NCBI GenBank assembly: GCA_016875925.1
Contig: VGOO01000005.1
Coordinates: 1 to 33,785 of the forward strand
DNA length: 33,785 nucleotides
Direction: 5' to 3'
DNA from: Chloroflexota bacterium
GTDB taxonomy: Bacteria > Chloroflexota > Dehalococcoidia > GIF9 > UBA5629
The position numbers and the translations under genes are program-made. The notes below the pieces were generated by a model. That model saw only the letters and a program-made list of their open reading frames with translations. It searched no databases and was not told where the DNA came from. Positions 8,705 through 17,078 of this stretch are shown here, piece after piece (positions within the stretch are counted from its first letter, which is position 1; the number at the start of each line of letters is the position of its first letter).

Positions 8705-9802
8705 TGAAAATATTGACTTTAGGGCGTCTCCTAATTCTCTTAGAAGGTAGGAGAGCTCACCTACAGTGAAAGCGCAGTGGGCATATCCCCAATAGCTTTC
8801 GTTGCCGGCGCCATCGACTGCCTTTACACGCCAGTAATAAGTACCAGGCTCAATCTTTGCGGTGTAGCTGGTTTCTAGCAGCCCCGCACGCTGTGCTCCA
8901 CCACCGAACTGGTCGAAGTTGACATTTTGCGATATTTCTAGAGTATAGGTGACACCGCTAGAATCGGTGACGCTGTTCCAACCAAAGGTTACCTCTTTGG
9001 CTCCCCATAGTCCAAAGCTGTGTCCCATGGGCGCAATTGGCATTGGCTCGCGTGGTGGATGGCGGTCCTCTACTGGGACAAGAGTGTACCCTGCTTCAGA
9101 ACTGGTCTTGGTTTCCGAGCTTGGCGTAGAAGGTGTTTCTTGAGATGGTGCAGGTTTGACTGCAGGCAAGATTTGGATTGTTGCTATCCCGGACTTAGCG
9201 TATACCATCGGGATGTCTACAAAAAGTTTGTATTCGCCAGGCGGTGCAGTTGGAACTGTAAAACGTGTCTCAAAGCTTCCAGCCTCATTGGTGTTTACAC
9301 GGGTGCCAGTAGCATCGCCGGCGAGGAGGAGCGTCCCACTATCGTTCGATGGGAATCCTGTGCCATTGACGATTAGTACAGTGCCAGGCTGGGCAGATGT
9401 TGGCTGAACTTTAAGGCTGGGCTCAACGTTAAATTGAAAGTTGACAGGGTCGACGCCTGCCACTGGTGCAAACTGAACATAATGGACGCCGTACCTAGCT
9501 TCAGGGACAGCGAACGTAGCCACTACGGTATAGCCACCTTTGGGTACGTTGCCTTTTGTAAGGACAACAGTCCTGTTTTCGTCGAAAGTAACTGTGGGGC
9601 TCCAGCGGATCCTGTAGTCTCCCTCTAGCGAAAAGTTGGAACTGATAATGCTGAGAGTTACCCTTGTGCCGACTCTTCCTGAATTAGGCGTCAAACTGAC
9701 GCCGCAATCACCACCTCCTCAGCTCGCACCTTCTGCTACTGGTGGTAGGGCTACCAGACCCAGCACAAAAGCCAGGGTTAGGAGGCATATTAACTTGGGC
9801 AT
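8693..9802 (-). CDS. Secreted IPT/TIG and fibronectin-like surface protein, interrupted by in-frame TGA
   Basis: Read from the ATG at 9802, the minus strand gives a clear signal peptide (MPKL, a leucine/valine-rich core, then VAEGAS; residues 1-27). An in-frame TGA follows at 9721-9719, then 341 open codons in the same frame to 8693. The mature part has two immunoglobulin-like IPT/TIG-type domains. The first begins SLTPNSGRVGT. The second begins VQPTSAQPGTVLIVNGTGF. A Pro/Ser/Thr-rich linker comes next, then a fibronectin-III-like domain (TYTLEISQNVNF, GTYYWRVKAVDGAGNESYWG). The C terminus lacks an obvious membrane anchor. The only alternative start after the TGA is a TTG at 9694, buried in a hairpin and without the signal peptide. 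It may be a fresh nonsense mutation, a sequencing error or a recoded TGA. Confidence 0.75.
9687..9703 (-). promoter_or_regulatory. Perfect hairpin 15 nt after the in-frame TGA
   Basis: On the minus strand GGCGTCA (9703-9697), loop GTT, TGACGCC (9693-9687) form a perfect 7-bp stem. Its apical loop begins 22 nt after the TGA. Spacing and a G in the loop resemble a bacterial SECIS element, but the stem is short and this is only a resemblance. Confidence 0.35.
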
Positions 9803-9852
9803 ATACCTTATCGTATCTACAGCACATATTATAATACCCTTGTCAAGATAGC

Positions 9853-9882
9853 TTGACTAGCGAATTAGGGCGCTGCTAAAAT
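9853..9882 (+). promoter_or_regulatory. Promoter of the tRNA-Val gene
   Basis: TTGACT (9853-9858) and TAAAAT (9877-9882) are separated by 18 bp, each one base from consensus. The tRNA begins 11 nt later, a usual distance for a stable RNA promoter. Confidence 0.6.
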
Positions 9883-9893
9883 GCGGTCTGCGT

Positions 9894-9969
9894 GGGCGGT
9901 TAGCTCAGTGGTTAGAGCGCTGCGTTGACATCGCAGAGGTCACTGGTTCAAGTCCAGTACTGCCCACCA
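9894..9969 (+). tRNA. tRNA-Val (anticodon GAC)
   Basis: The 76-nt cloverleaf folds fully: acceptor GGGCGGT with ACTGCCC (one G-U pair), D stem GCTC/GAGC, anticodon stem CTGCG/CGCAG with loop TTGACAT, variable AGGTC, and T stem ACTGG/CCAGT with loop TTCAAGT. The anticodon GAC (residues 34-36) reads the valine codons GUC and GUU. The discriminator is A and CCA is encoded in the DNA. Confidence 0.97.
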
Positions 9970-9977
9970 TTCCTATG

Positions 9978-10075
9978 GATCGGCGACCGCCGAATCTTAT
10001 ACACCATCGATGACAGCGATGGTGCAGTCACTATCATTGCAGTTGCTACAAGTGTTTGCGATATGGAATATCGCA
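9978..10075 (+). repeat. Cluster of three short hairpins downstream of tRNA-Val
   Basis: Three inverted repeats follow the tRNA. The first is TCGGC/GCCGA around 9980-9993 (loop GACC). The second is CACCATCG (10002-10009) with CGATGGTG (10017-10024). The third is TGCGATAT (10057-10064) with ATATCGCA (10068-10075) and loop GGA. The last two are perfect 8-bp stems. No T run follows, so these are not clear terminators; a small structured RNA is possible. Confidence 0.4.
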
Positions 10076-10172
10076 GTGTCATTTGAGGTAAGCATTAGCT
10101 GTTTGTGGATTTGTGCCAAAGTAGGTTGAGCAGAGAATTGGAATCTGTGTGGCAGGTTGAACTCTACCATCC

Positions 10173-10375
10173 TTAAGGAGCTAGCCAGTTTTCGGCAGTG
10201 ATGCCTGGGACTCTGCGGAAGTGATGGATATTCCCGGTAATCACCGTTAGATTCCGGGCTAGAGCGATGGCGGAGATAGGATATCTGCATCTCCAATGAG
10301 TATCCCCTGGCGCTCCAAATCAGCCCTCATTTTGCCATATTTAATGACGGCCTCAGTGTCAAAAGGGATAGATCA
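10173..10375 (-). pseudogene. Remnant of a VapC-type PIN-domain toxin gene
   Basis: On the minus strand one frame reads IPFDTEAVIKYGKMRADLERQG then ILIGDADIL, in two consecutive pieces. After a frameshift near 10285 the next frame continues AIALARNLTVITGNIHHF and RRVPGITAENWLAP before a TAA at 10175-10173. These match, in order, the C-terminal half of VapC PIN-domain ribonucleases, including the conserved IGD-x-D and the late RVPG-x-x-x-ENW signature. The N-terminal half, with the first catalytic Asp, is not recognisable upstream of the TGA at 10375. No antitoxin partner is seen. The gene is dead by both truncation and frameshift. It lies beside a tRNA gene, a frequent landing site for mobile DNA. 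Confidence 0.75.
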
Positions 10376-10431
10376 TATTAAAGCTCGTGGCAGTGGTGTT
10401 TTGATGTTCCTGCAATGTTTATGCTTTACGA

Positions 10432-10461
10432 TTGACAAATAACATCTTAAGGAAATAAACT
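10432..10461 (+). promoter_or_regulatory. Candidate promoter of the thrS-pheT operon
   Basis: A perfect TTGACA (10432-10437), an 18-bp spacer and TAAACT (10456-10461). Transcription would start near 10468, giving thrS a leader of about 100 nt that contains the hairpin at 10519-10546. Confidence 0.5.
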
Positions 10462-10518
10462 AAGGGGCGTTCGCTGGTGAAGGTTCGTTCTCTTAGTGTC
10501 GGAATAGGTCTGAGATGG

Positions 10519-10550
10519 CCCTCGCTCTAAGTAGCGTGGGGTTTTTGTTT
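10519..10550 (+). terminator. Leader terminator-like hairpin before thrS (possible attenuator)
   Basis: CCCTCGCT (10519-10526) pairs with AGCGTGGG (10533-10540) with one T-T mismatch and a 6-nt loop. It is followed directly by GTTTTTGTTT. It sits 20 nt before the thrS start and inside the leader, a typical position for transcription attenuation. A convincing T-box motif was not found. Confidence 0.55.
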
Positions 10551-10569
10551 GATGTAGAAGAGGAATAGC

Positions 10570-12312
10570 ATGTCTGTTGCAGAACAAGAGGCAAGGCAGG
10601 AGAAGATGCGGCATTCTGCCGCACACATAATGGCCGAAGCAGTACAATCGCTGTTTCCCGAAGCCAAGTTCGGAATCGGGCCAGCGATAGAGGATGGCTT
10701 CTACTATGATTTTGAGTTGCCCAGAGCGCTAGTCCCCGACGACCTGCCCAGGATAGAAGCTAGAATGAAGGAGATTGTAGCTTCCGGCCTTCCTTTTGTC
10801 AGGGAAGAACTGGACAAGCCGAAGGCGCTTAAGCTGTTTTCCTCCCAGCCTTACAAAGCAGAGCTAATCCAGGAACTTGCCGACGACAAAGTGAGCATAT
10901 ATCGGCAGGGTTCTTTCGTTGATTTGTGTCGTGGGCCTCACGTGGATTCAACCGACGAGGTGAAGGCATTCAAACTGACCAGTATCGCAGGCGCTTACTG
11001 GCGTGGCGACGAGAAACGGCCAATGCTGCAAAGAGTCTATGGCGTTGCCTTTGATACCGAAACCGAGTTAGAGAGCTATCTGGCGCGTCTGGAGGAGGCA
11101 GTCAAGCGAGACCATCGAAAGCTGGGCAAGGAGCTTGACCTTTTTAGCCTTCATGAGGAGGCTGGGCCGGGTCTAGTGCACTGGCATCCCAAGGGCGGAA
11201 CTGTGCGCCAACTAATTGAGGACTTCTGGCGAGAGGAACACAGGAAGCGTGGCTATGACATCGTGTTCACACCGCACATCTCCAAGGTGGACCTGTGGAA
11301 AGCTAGTGGCCATTGGGATTTCTACCGTGACAGCATGTACTCACCGATGCAGATTGACGAAGTGGAATATGTGGTGAAACCGATGAATTGCATCGGGCAT
11401 ATACTGATGTATAAGACTCAATTGCGCAGCTACCGTAATTTGCCAATGCGCTTTGCTGAACTGGGCACGGTTTATCGCTATGAGAGGTCGGGGGTGTTGC
11501 ATGGTCTAGCAAGGGTCAGGGGTTTTACTCAGGATGATGCTCATATTTTCTGTCGGCCTGACCAGATTGTGTATGAGGTAACGCAGGCCGTTAAGCTGTC
11601 GCGCTTCATGCTCAGAACCTTCGGCTTTGACGAGTACCAGATTATGCTGTCGACGCGGCCCGAGAAATATGCAGGTACGTTGGAGGTATGGGAGATGGCG
11701 ACGGTAGCGCTGCGCAAGGTGCTTGAAGACCTCCATGTAGACTACGAAATCGACCCGGGGGAGGGCGTCTTCTATGGACCTAAGATAGATGTGAAGCTCA
11801 AGGATGCGCTTGGACGGTTATGGCAGGGGCCTACGATCCAGGTTGATTTCAATCTGCCTCAAAGATTTGATGTGAATTATATTGGTGATGATGGAGCAGA
11901 GCATCAGGTGGTAATGGTGCACCGGACGGTGCTGGGAAGTATGGAGCGATTTATGGCGTGCCTGGTGGAACACTATGCTGGCGCTTTCCCCGTGTGGTTG
12001 TCTCCGGTTCAGGTGGTGGTAATCCCTATCGCTGACCGGCACCTGGACTATGTGAATCAAGTGGCAAATCAACTGCGGGAAAGTGGGATGCGGGTACAGG
12101 TTGATGAACGCTCAGAGAGGATGAATTTGAAGATAAGAGAGGCGCAACTGAACAAGATTCCGTATATGCTGGTTATTGGTGATAAGGAGATGAGTTCGTC
12201 TTCGGTTTCCCTCAGGTTGAGAAATGGCGAAGATATGGGAGCCTTATCGGTTGCCGAGTTCATCAGCAGGGCAAAATCGGTAATTGAAACCAAAGCTACG
12301 GACAAGCTTTGA
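10570..12312 (+). CDS. thrS: Threonyl-tRNA synthetase without TGS domain
   Basis: The 580-residue class II synthetase attaches threonine to tRNA-Thr in the cytoplasm. It starts directly with the editing domain (HSAAHIMAEAVQ, and DLCRGPHV with the editing Cys), so the N-terminal TGS domain of longer bacterial ThrRS is absent. The catalytic core has KPMNCIGHILMYK, DDAHIFC and MVHRTVLGSMERF, which provide the Cys and two His zinc ligands that select threonine. The C-terminal anticodon-binding domain begins near VVVIPIADRH. It is the first gene of the operon that continues with infC, after a 64-bp gap. The ATG at 10570 is preceded by AGAGGAA. Confidence 0.97.
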   Translation: MSVAEQEARQEKMRHSAAHIMAEAVQSLFPEAKFGIGPAIEDGFYYDFELPRALVPDDLPRIEARMKEIVASGLPFVREELDKPKALKLFSSQPYKAELIQELADDKVSIYRQGSFVDLCRGPHVDSTDEVKAFKLTSIAGAYWRGDEKRPMLQRVYGVAFDTETELESYLARLEEAVKRDHRKLGKELDLFSLHEEAGPGLVHWHPKGGTVRQLIEDFWREEHRKRGYDIVFTPHISKVDLWKASGHWDFYRDSMYSPMQIDEVEYVVKPMNCIGHILMYKTQLRSYRNLPMRFAELGTVYRYERSGVLHGLARVRGFTQDDAHIFCRPDQIVYEVTQAVKLSRFMLRTFGFDEYQIMLSTRPEKYAGTLEVWEMATVALRKVLEDLHVDYEIDPGEGVFYGPKIDVKLKDALGRLWQGPTIQVDFNLPQRFDVNYIGDDGAEHQVVMVHRTVLGSMERFMACLVEHYAGAFPVWLSPVQVVVIPIADRHLDYVNQVANQLRESGMRVQVDERSERMNLKIREAQLNKIPYMLVIGDKEMSSSSVSLRLRNGEDMGALSVAEFISRAKSVIETKATDKL

Positions 12313-12376
12313 TTTATTCGTGCTAATATGATATAGTTGCGGCCGACTGCCTGTAGCATGGAGGTAGAAGAAAAAC

Positions 12377-12949
12377 ATAACTAAAGAGCTACGTGTAAAC
12401 CGAGAGATCCGGGTTAGGCAAGTAAGGCTCATCGGCGAAGCAGGGGAGCAGTTGGGTGTGATTCCGACAGAGATAGCGCTTCAGATTGCCGATGAGAAGA
12501 ATCTTGACTTGGTGGAAGTCTCTCCGACAGCGACTCCGCCTGTCTGCCGGTTACTAGACTATGGTAAGTTTAGATACGAGCAGACAAAGAAGGAGCGAAG
12601 AGCGAAAAAAGGCCAGAAAACTGGTCTGCTCAAAGAAATCAGAATTAGACCTCGCGTAAAGGAGCATGACCTCGAGACCAAGATCAAAATTGCCAGGAAG
12701 TTACTGGAGGAGGGTGGCAAGGTAAGGGTTTTCGTAGTTTTTCGGGGTCGTGAAGTGACCCATCCAGAACTCGGCATAAGAGCTTTGAGGAAAGTAGCGG
12801 AAGATTTAAAAGACGTAGCGAGTTTTGATGGCTCTGCCTCTGCAGAAAGTCTGTCCCTGGTAGAAGGCCGGGTTATGAATATGGTGCTCACTCCTATTTC
12901 GGCAAAACAGGCTCAGGCCAAGGAGCTAAAGGTTAAGGAAGAAGTATAA
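12377..12949 (+). CDS. infC: Translation initiation factor IF-3, apparent AUA start
   Basis: IF-3 binds the 30S subunit and checks start codon and initiator tRNA pairing. The full N-terminal domain is encoded: TKELRVNREIRVRQVRLIGE aligns with other IF-3 proteins from their first residue. It continues to PPVCRLLDYGKFRYEQ, KEIRIRPRVKEHD and FRGREVTHPELG. No ATG, GTG or TTG precedes this stretch in frame; the frame opens after a TAG at 12365-12367 and the only plausible initiator is ATA at 12377, 12 nt after GGAGG (12360-12364). The internal TTG at 12452 would delete 25 conserved residues. Rare starts on infC are known to let IF-3 repress its own translation (AUU in E. coli), which fits. The product is 190 residues, and rpmI begins directly after the stop. 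Confidence 0.9.
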   Translation: MTKELRVNREIRVRQVRLIGEAGEQLGVIPTEIALQIADEKNLDLVEVSPTATPPVCRLLDYGKFRYEQTKKERRAKKGQKTGLLKEIRIRPRVKEHDLETKIKIARKLLEEGGKVRVFVVFRGREVTHPELGIRALRKVAEDLKDVASFDGSASAESLSLVEGRVMNMVLTPISAKQAQAKELKVKEEV

Positions 12950-13153
12950 ATGCCAAAACTAAAAACTCATAAAGGCGCTAAGAGCCGTTTTCATATTACA
13001 GGGAGCGGCAAAATTATGCGAGTCAAGGGCGGCAAGAGCCATCTGCGGCGGAAGAAGCCAGCCAGGACTCGGGGGCTTTTTGACGAGACGATCGAAGTCC
13101 AGCGGCCAGACAGGCCAAGGCTCCGGAAGTTGATGCCCTACGGCTTAAAGTAA
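12950..13153 (+). CDS. rpmI: 50S ribosomal protein L35
   Basis: This 67-residue basic protein begins [20 protein letters not shown] and has the [13 protein letters not shown] segment typical of L35, a component of the large ribosomal subunit. The ATG follows the infC stop without a gap, so the two are translationally linked. The conserved infC-rpmI-rplT order supports the call. Regulation of this trio by ribosomal protein L20 is known in other bacteria, but no L20-binding leader could be confirmed here. Confidence 0.97.
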   Translation: MPKLKTHKGAKSRFHITGSGKIMRVKGGKSHLRRKKPARTRGLFDETIEVQRPDRPRLRKLMPYGLK

Positions 13154-13168
13154 TCCAGGAGGAATGAA

Positions 13169-13528
13169 TTGCCACGAGCTAAAGGCGGCGTACTTACACG
13201 CCGACGACATAAGAAAGTTCTAAAGCTGACCAAGGGGCATAGAGCCACCAGGCACAAGCTTTACAGGCGCGCACATGAGTCGATGTTGCATGCCTTGCAC
13301 TATGCCTATTGTCATCGCCGTGAGCGCAAAGGCGACATGAGGCGGTTATGGATAACGCGCATAAACGCTGCCGCCAGAGCTGGCGGACTTTCCTACAATC
13401 AATTTATTGACGGTCTATCGAAGGCTAACATCGAGATAAACCGCAAGGAACTGGCGGAGATGGCAGTCAACGACCCGACCAGTTTTTCCAAACTGCTGTC
13501 GCTAGCCCAGGATAAAGTAAAGAACTAG
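13169..13528 (+). CDS. rplT: 50S ribosomal protein L20
   Basis: The 119-residue product begins [20 protein letters not shown] and contains [20 protein letters not shown], both diagnostic of L20, which nucleates 23S rRNA folding in early large-subunit assembly. The start is TTG at 13169, placed by a strong AGGAGG six nt upstream and by alignment with the universal L20 N terminus. The ATG at 13162 is out of frame. It lies 15 bp after rpmI and 19 bp before pheS in one operon. Confidence 0.97.
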   Translation: MPRAKGGVLTRRRHKKVLKLTKGHRATRHKLYRRAHESMLHALHYAYCHRRERKGDMRRLWITRINAAARAGGLSYNQFIDGLSKANIEINRKELAEMAVNDPTSFSKLLSLAQDKVKN

Positions 13529-13547
13529 TTCCCTCAGAATCGCGATA

Positions 13548-14588
13548 ATGGTGCTGAATCAGCTTGAAGAGCTTGCCTCGAAAGCTTCTGAGGATCTGGG
13601 CAAAATCAATGACTCCAAAGATCTCGAGGCCTGGCGAGTTCGTTTTCTCGGCAGAAAGAGCAGCCTCACTCAAATTCTACGTTTGCTGGCAAGTCTGCCA
13701 CTGGAAGAGAGGCGCGCTGTTGGCGCACGAGCCAACGAAATTAAGCTTACTCTGGAAACTCGTCTTGAAGAAAAGAAACGAGAACTTGAAGTTGGCTCTG
13801 TCGTTTCTGTAGGGCTGAAAAGCCTTGATGTTACCCTGCCGGGCAAGCCGCTCAATATTGGCCGCATGCACCTAACTACCCAGATACTTGAGGAGATTTG
13901 CGATATTCTAGGCGGGATGGGGTTTCAGGTTGCTGAGGGGCCGGATGTGGAGTGGGACTACTACAATTTTGAAGCTCTCAATATGCCTACCGACCATCCC
14001 GCTCGCGACATGTTTGCCACTTTGTGGATAGATTATGAAAAAGAAGGCGACATTCGCCCAATGCTGCTAAGGACCCATACTTCCCCAGTGCAGATTAGAG
14101 TGATGGAGAAGTCGAAACCGCCAATAAGGATAATTGCACCAGGGCGTGTGTATCGATATGAAGCTACCGATGCAACGCACGAGTGGATGTTTCACCAAGT
14201 CGAGGGATTGGCTGTGGACAAGAATATAACCATGGCTGATTTGAAGGGAACTCTGTTTGAGTTCGCCCGATGCCTCTTCGGCAAAGACAGGAAGTGCCGC
14301 TTTCGCTGTGATTATTTCCCCTTTGTGGAGCCGGGAGTAGAGGTGGCGATAGATTGTTTTGAATGTGGTGGTACCGGCTGCCGACTTTGTGGTAACAGCG
14401 GTTGGATAGAGATTCTGGGGGCAGGCATGGTGCATCCTGAAGTTCTACGACGCGTGAACATAGACCCGGATGTCTATTCCGGGTTTGCTTTTGGCATAGG
14501 TGTGGAGCGAATTCCCTTGTTGCGCTACGGGATAGATGATATTCGCCTTTTTTACGCCAACGACCTCAGATTTTTGAGTCAGTTCTGA
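13548..14588 (+). CDS. pheS: Phenylalanyl-tRNA synthetase alpha subunit
   Basis: This 346-residue class II catalytic subunit pairs with PheT in an alpha2-beta2 enzyme. The N-terminal coiled-coil arm covers residues ~1-85. The core has [46 protein letters not shown] (motif 2 region) and [20 protein letters not shown] (motif 3). Four Cys in the [17 protein letters not shown] segment form a likely zinc site found only in some bacterial PheS. Length is normal. It lies 29 bp upstream of pheT. Confidence 0.97.
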   Translation: MVLNQLEELASKASEDLGKINDSKDLEAWRVRFLGRKSSLTQILRLLASLPLEERRAVGARANEIKLTLETRLEEKKRELEVGSVVSVGLKSLDVTLPGKPLNIGRMHLTTQILEEICDILGGMGFQVAEGPDVEWDYYNFEALNMPTDHPARDMFATLWIDYEKEGDIRPMLLRTHTSPVQIRVMEKSKPPIRIIAPGRVYRYEATDATHEWMFHQVEGLAVDKNITMADLKGTLFEFARCLFGKDRKCRFRCDYFPFVEPGVEVAIDCFECGGTGCRLCGNSGWIEILGAGMVHPEVLRRVNIDPDVYSGFAFGIGVERIPLLRYGIDDIRLFYANDLRFLSQF

Positions 14589-14617
14589 ATCTGACTGGTT
14601 TGTTTTGGAGCTTGTAG

Positions 14618-17023
14618 ATGAAGGTTTCGCTTAAATGGCTTAGCGACTATGTAGATGTCCCCCTCCCTCTGGAGAAAGTGGCTGAGAGGCTGACTCTGGC
14701 TGGGTTAGAGGTTGGAAGCATTGAGTTTGTTGGCGAGAATTGGGAGCATGTGTTTGTTGCCGAGGTTGTAGAAGTCAACCCTCATCCCAATGCCGACCGT
14801 TTGCGGCTGGTGGCTGTTGATTTGGGAAACCAGCGAACGACGGTGGTATGTGGGGCACCTAATGTTGCAGCCGGTCAAAAAGTAGCTTTTGCCAGGTCTG
14901 GTGCTCGTCTCATTGATGGACATAGCGGTAAGGTCGTGGAATTGAAACCTGCGAAGATAAGAGGTGTTGTCTCTGATGGTATGGTATGCTCTGAGAGTGA
15001 GCTGGGGATTTCGGATAGTCACGAAGGAATTATGGTTTTGCCTCCAGATGCCCCTGTGGGCAAGGCTTTGGCCGAATATCTTGGCGACACCATTTTGGAT
15101 TTAGATGTAACTCCAAACCGTCCAGATTGCCTGTCTGTGATTGGCATTGCCAGGGAGGTGGCGGCTCTTGTTGGGAATAAACTTCGCCTTCCCGAAGTTC
15201 GTTATCAGGAAGCTGGAGAGCCTATAGGTTCCAGGGTCTCGATTGCGGTCGTTGAGCCGGCACTATGTCCCCGGTATTGTGCCAGCTTGATTACGGGCGT
15301 GAAGGTTGGTTCTTCTCCACAATGGATGCAGCAACGCCTGCTAAATAGTGGCATGCGTCCGATAAATAACATCGTGGATGTCACCAACTATGTGATGCTG
15401 GAGTATGGACAGCCTTTACATGCCTTCGATTACAGCCGTCTCCGCGGTCGTAAAATCGTCGTACGCAGGGCAAATAATGGCGAGGTTATCATTTCGTTGG
15501 ATGGGGTAGAGCGAATGCTGAGTCCGGAGATTCTGGTTATCGCCGATGGCGAACGGCCTGTGGCTGTTGCTGGTATCATGGGCGGTCTGGATACAGAGGT
15601 GACTGCCGAGACCACCGATGTTCTCATCGAGTCGGCTAACTTCAACCAGGGTACTATCCATCGTGGCAGCCTCAGCCTGAAGCTGGGCAGCGAGGCTTCG
15701 CTACGTTTTGAAAAAGGACTGAGCCGGGAACTGCCGATAGTGGCGCTGAGGCGTGCTACCCAATTGATGGCGGAATTGGCTGGCGGTTGTGTGGCCAAGG
15801 GCATTGCTGATGCCTATCCAGGCAAACAGAAGGAAAAGCCTGTCTCCTTTGCTGTATCTGAAGTGGAGCGGCTTTTGGGTGTGAATGTAGGGGTTGACGA
15901 AGTTGTAAAGGCGTTGGAATCGCTGGGGTTTGATTGTGGGCGCACTGAAACCCCATCACGTTTTAATATTGGTGTCCCCTGGTGGCGAACTGATGTGACT
16001 TGTGCTGCTGACCTGGTGGAAGAGGTAGCCCGCATTGTGGGCTACGATAATATACCGACTACCATGCTGAGCGCAGCCGTTCCCGAGCGTGGTCCAAACC
16101 TAGTGCTGGATTTAAGGCGAATGCTGCGAAACGTCTTGGTGAGCTGTGGCTTTCAGGAGGTGCTTACCTATTCATTGACAAACCAGGAGATGCTGCGCAA
16201 ACTCACACTGAAGCGTAATCTTTCAGAGCCGAGTCTGGTTCGTGTGGCTAATCCAATGAGCAATGATTATGAGTATCTTCGCTCCAGTTTGCGGGCTAAT
16301 GTGCTGTCTACTCTAGCTCGCAATCAGAGGTATCAGGAAGGGGGAATAAGAATTTTTGAAGTCGGGAAGGTTTTTTCGCCCAGGGCAGATGAGCTACCTT
16401 ACGAGAAAGAGATGCTTTGCGGTGTGCTCAGTGGCTTGGACCGCGGGCTATTCTGGCAAGGAAAGGCGGAGGCCATTGATTTCTTTACAGCCAAGGGCGT
16501 AGTAGAGGCTATTCTGTTAAGGCTACGGGTGGCTGCTGACTTTCAGACAGGTGATGATGAGAGCCTGCGTCCCGGGATAGCTGCCGATATATATGCTGGC
16601 AGGGAAAAATTGGGTGTTGTTGGCGAACTGCATCCCAGGATTTGCCAGAATTTCGACCTTTCTGATACTGCTTTTCTGTTCGAGATTGATGTGGATAAAT
16701 TGCTTTCCCTGACGGGGAAGCCCATGAAGTACAAATCTGCCCCACGCTATCCGAGCACTACCAGAGACATTGCCTTGTTAGTGGACGAACCGATGACGTA
16801 CCAGCAGATATATTCGGCTATAGAGGGTTTTTCTCTGGTCAGCCAGGTGATGCCTGTAGACCTTTATACTGGAGAACAGGTGCCGTCTGGCAAGAAATCC
16901 ATAGCTGTCAGGATTGTGTACCAGTCGTCCACCCATACGCTGACAGATGAGGAAGTGGACAAAGTCCAACAGCAAATACTTGACAGGTTGGCACACAACT
17001 TAGGAGCCTCTCTAAGGGCATAG
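14618..17023 (+). CDS. pheT: Phenylalanyl-tRNA synthetase beta subunit
   Basis: The 801-residue product has all domains of a full-length bacterial PheT. The N-terminal tRNA-binding (EMAP-like) domain runs over residues ~40-150 (VVEVNPHPNADRLRLVAVD, VVCGAPNVAAGQKVAFA). The B3/B4 editing domain follows (INNIVDVTNYVMLEYGQPLH, AFDYSRL). Next come B5 (VPWWRTDVTCAADLVEEVAR, IVGYDNIP) and a catalytic-like domain. The C-terminal ferredoxin-fold anticodon-binding domain covers the last ~95 residues (SAPRYPSTTRDIALLVDE). It completes the alpha2-beta2 enzyme with pheS and is the last gene of the operon that begins at thrS. Confidence 0.97.
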   Translation: MKVSLKWLSDYVDVPLPLEKVAERLTLAGLEVGSIEFVGENWEHVFVAEVVEVNPHPNADRLRLVAVDLGNQRTTVVCGAPNVAAGQKVAFARSGARLIDGHSGKVVELKPAKIRGVVSDGMVCSESELGISDSHEGIMVLPPDAPVGKALAEYLGDTILDLDVTPNRPDCLSVIGIAREVAALVGNKLRLPEVRYQEAGEPIGSRVSIAVVEPALCPRYCASLITGVKVGSSPQWMQQRLLNSGMRPINNIVDVTNYVMLEYGQPLHAFDYSRLRGRKIVVRRANNGEVIISLDGVERMLSPEILVIADGERPVAVAGIMGGLDTEVTAETTDVLIESANFNQGTIHRGSLSLKLGSEASLRFEKGLSRELPIVALRRATQLMAELAGGCVAKGIADAYPGKQKEKPVSFAVSEVERLLGVNVGVDEVVKALESLGFDCGRTETPSRFNIGVPWWRTDVTCAADLVEEVARIVGYDNIPTTMLSAAVPERGPNLVLDLRRMLRNVLVSCGFQEVLTYSLTNQEMLRKLTLKRNLSEPSLVRVANPMSNDYEYLRSSLRANVLSTLARNQRYQEGGIRIFEVGKVFSPRADELPYEKEMLCGVLSGLDRGLFWQGKAEAIDFFTAKGVVEAILLRLRVAADFQTGDDESLRPGIAADIYAGREKLGVVGELHPRICQNFDLSDTAFLFEIDVDKLLSLTGKPMKYKSAPRYPSTTRDIALLVDEPMTYQQIYSAIEGFSLVSQVMPVDLYTGEQVPSGKKSIAVRIVYQSSTHTLTDEEVDKVQQQILDRLAHNLGASLRA

Positions 17024-17078
17024 TTTTCTTTGTGGTTTTTTGCGATTTGCCACGGCATATGACTTGAGGTGATAACGC

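Noticed and set aside
9997-10296. Open frame of 99 codons on the minus strand with several Cys
   Set aside because: It overlaps the VapC remnant in another frame, has no ribosome site that I can see, and resembles no family.
10462-10569. T-box riboswitch in the thrS leader
   Set aside because: The conserved T-box sequence and specifier loop could not be identified; only a terminator-like hairpin is supported.
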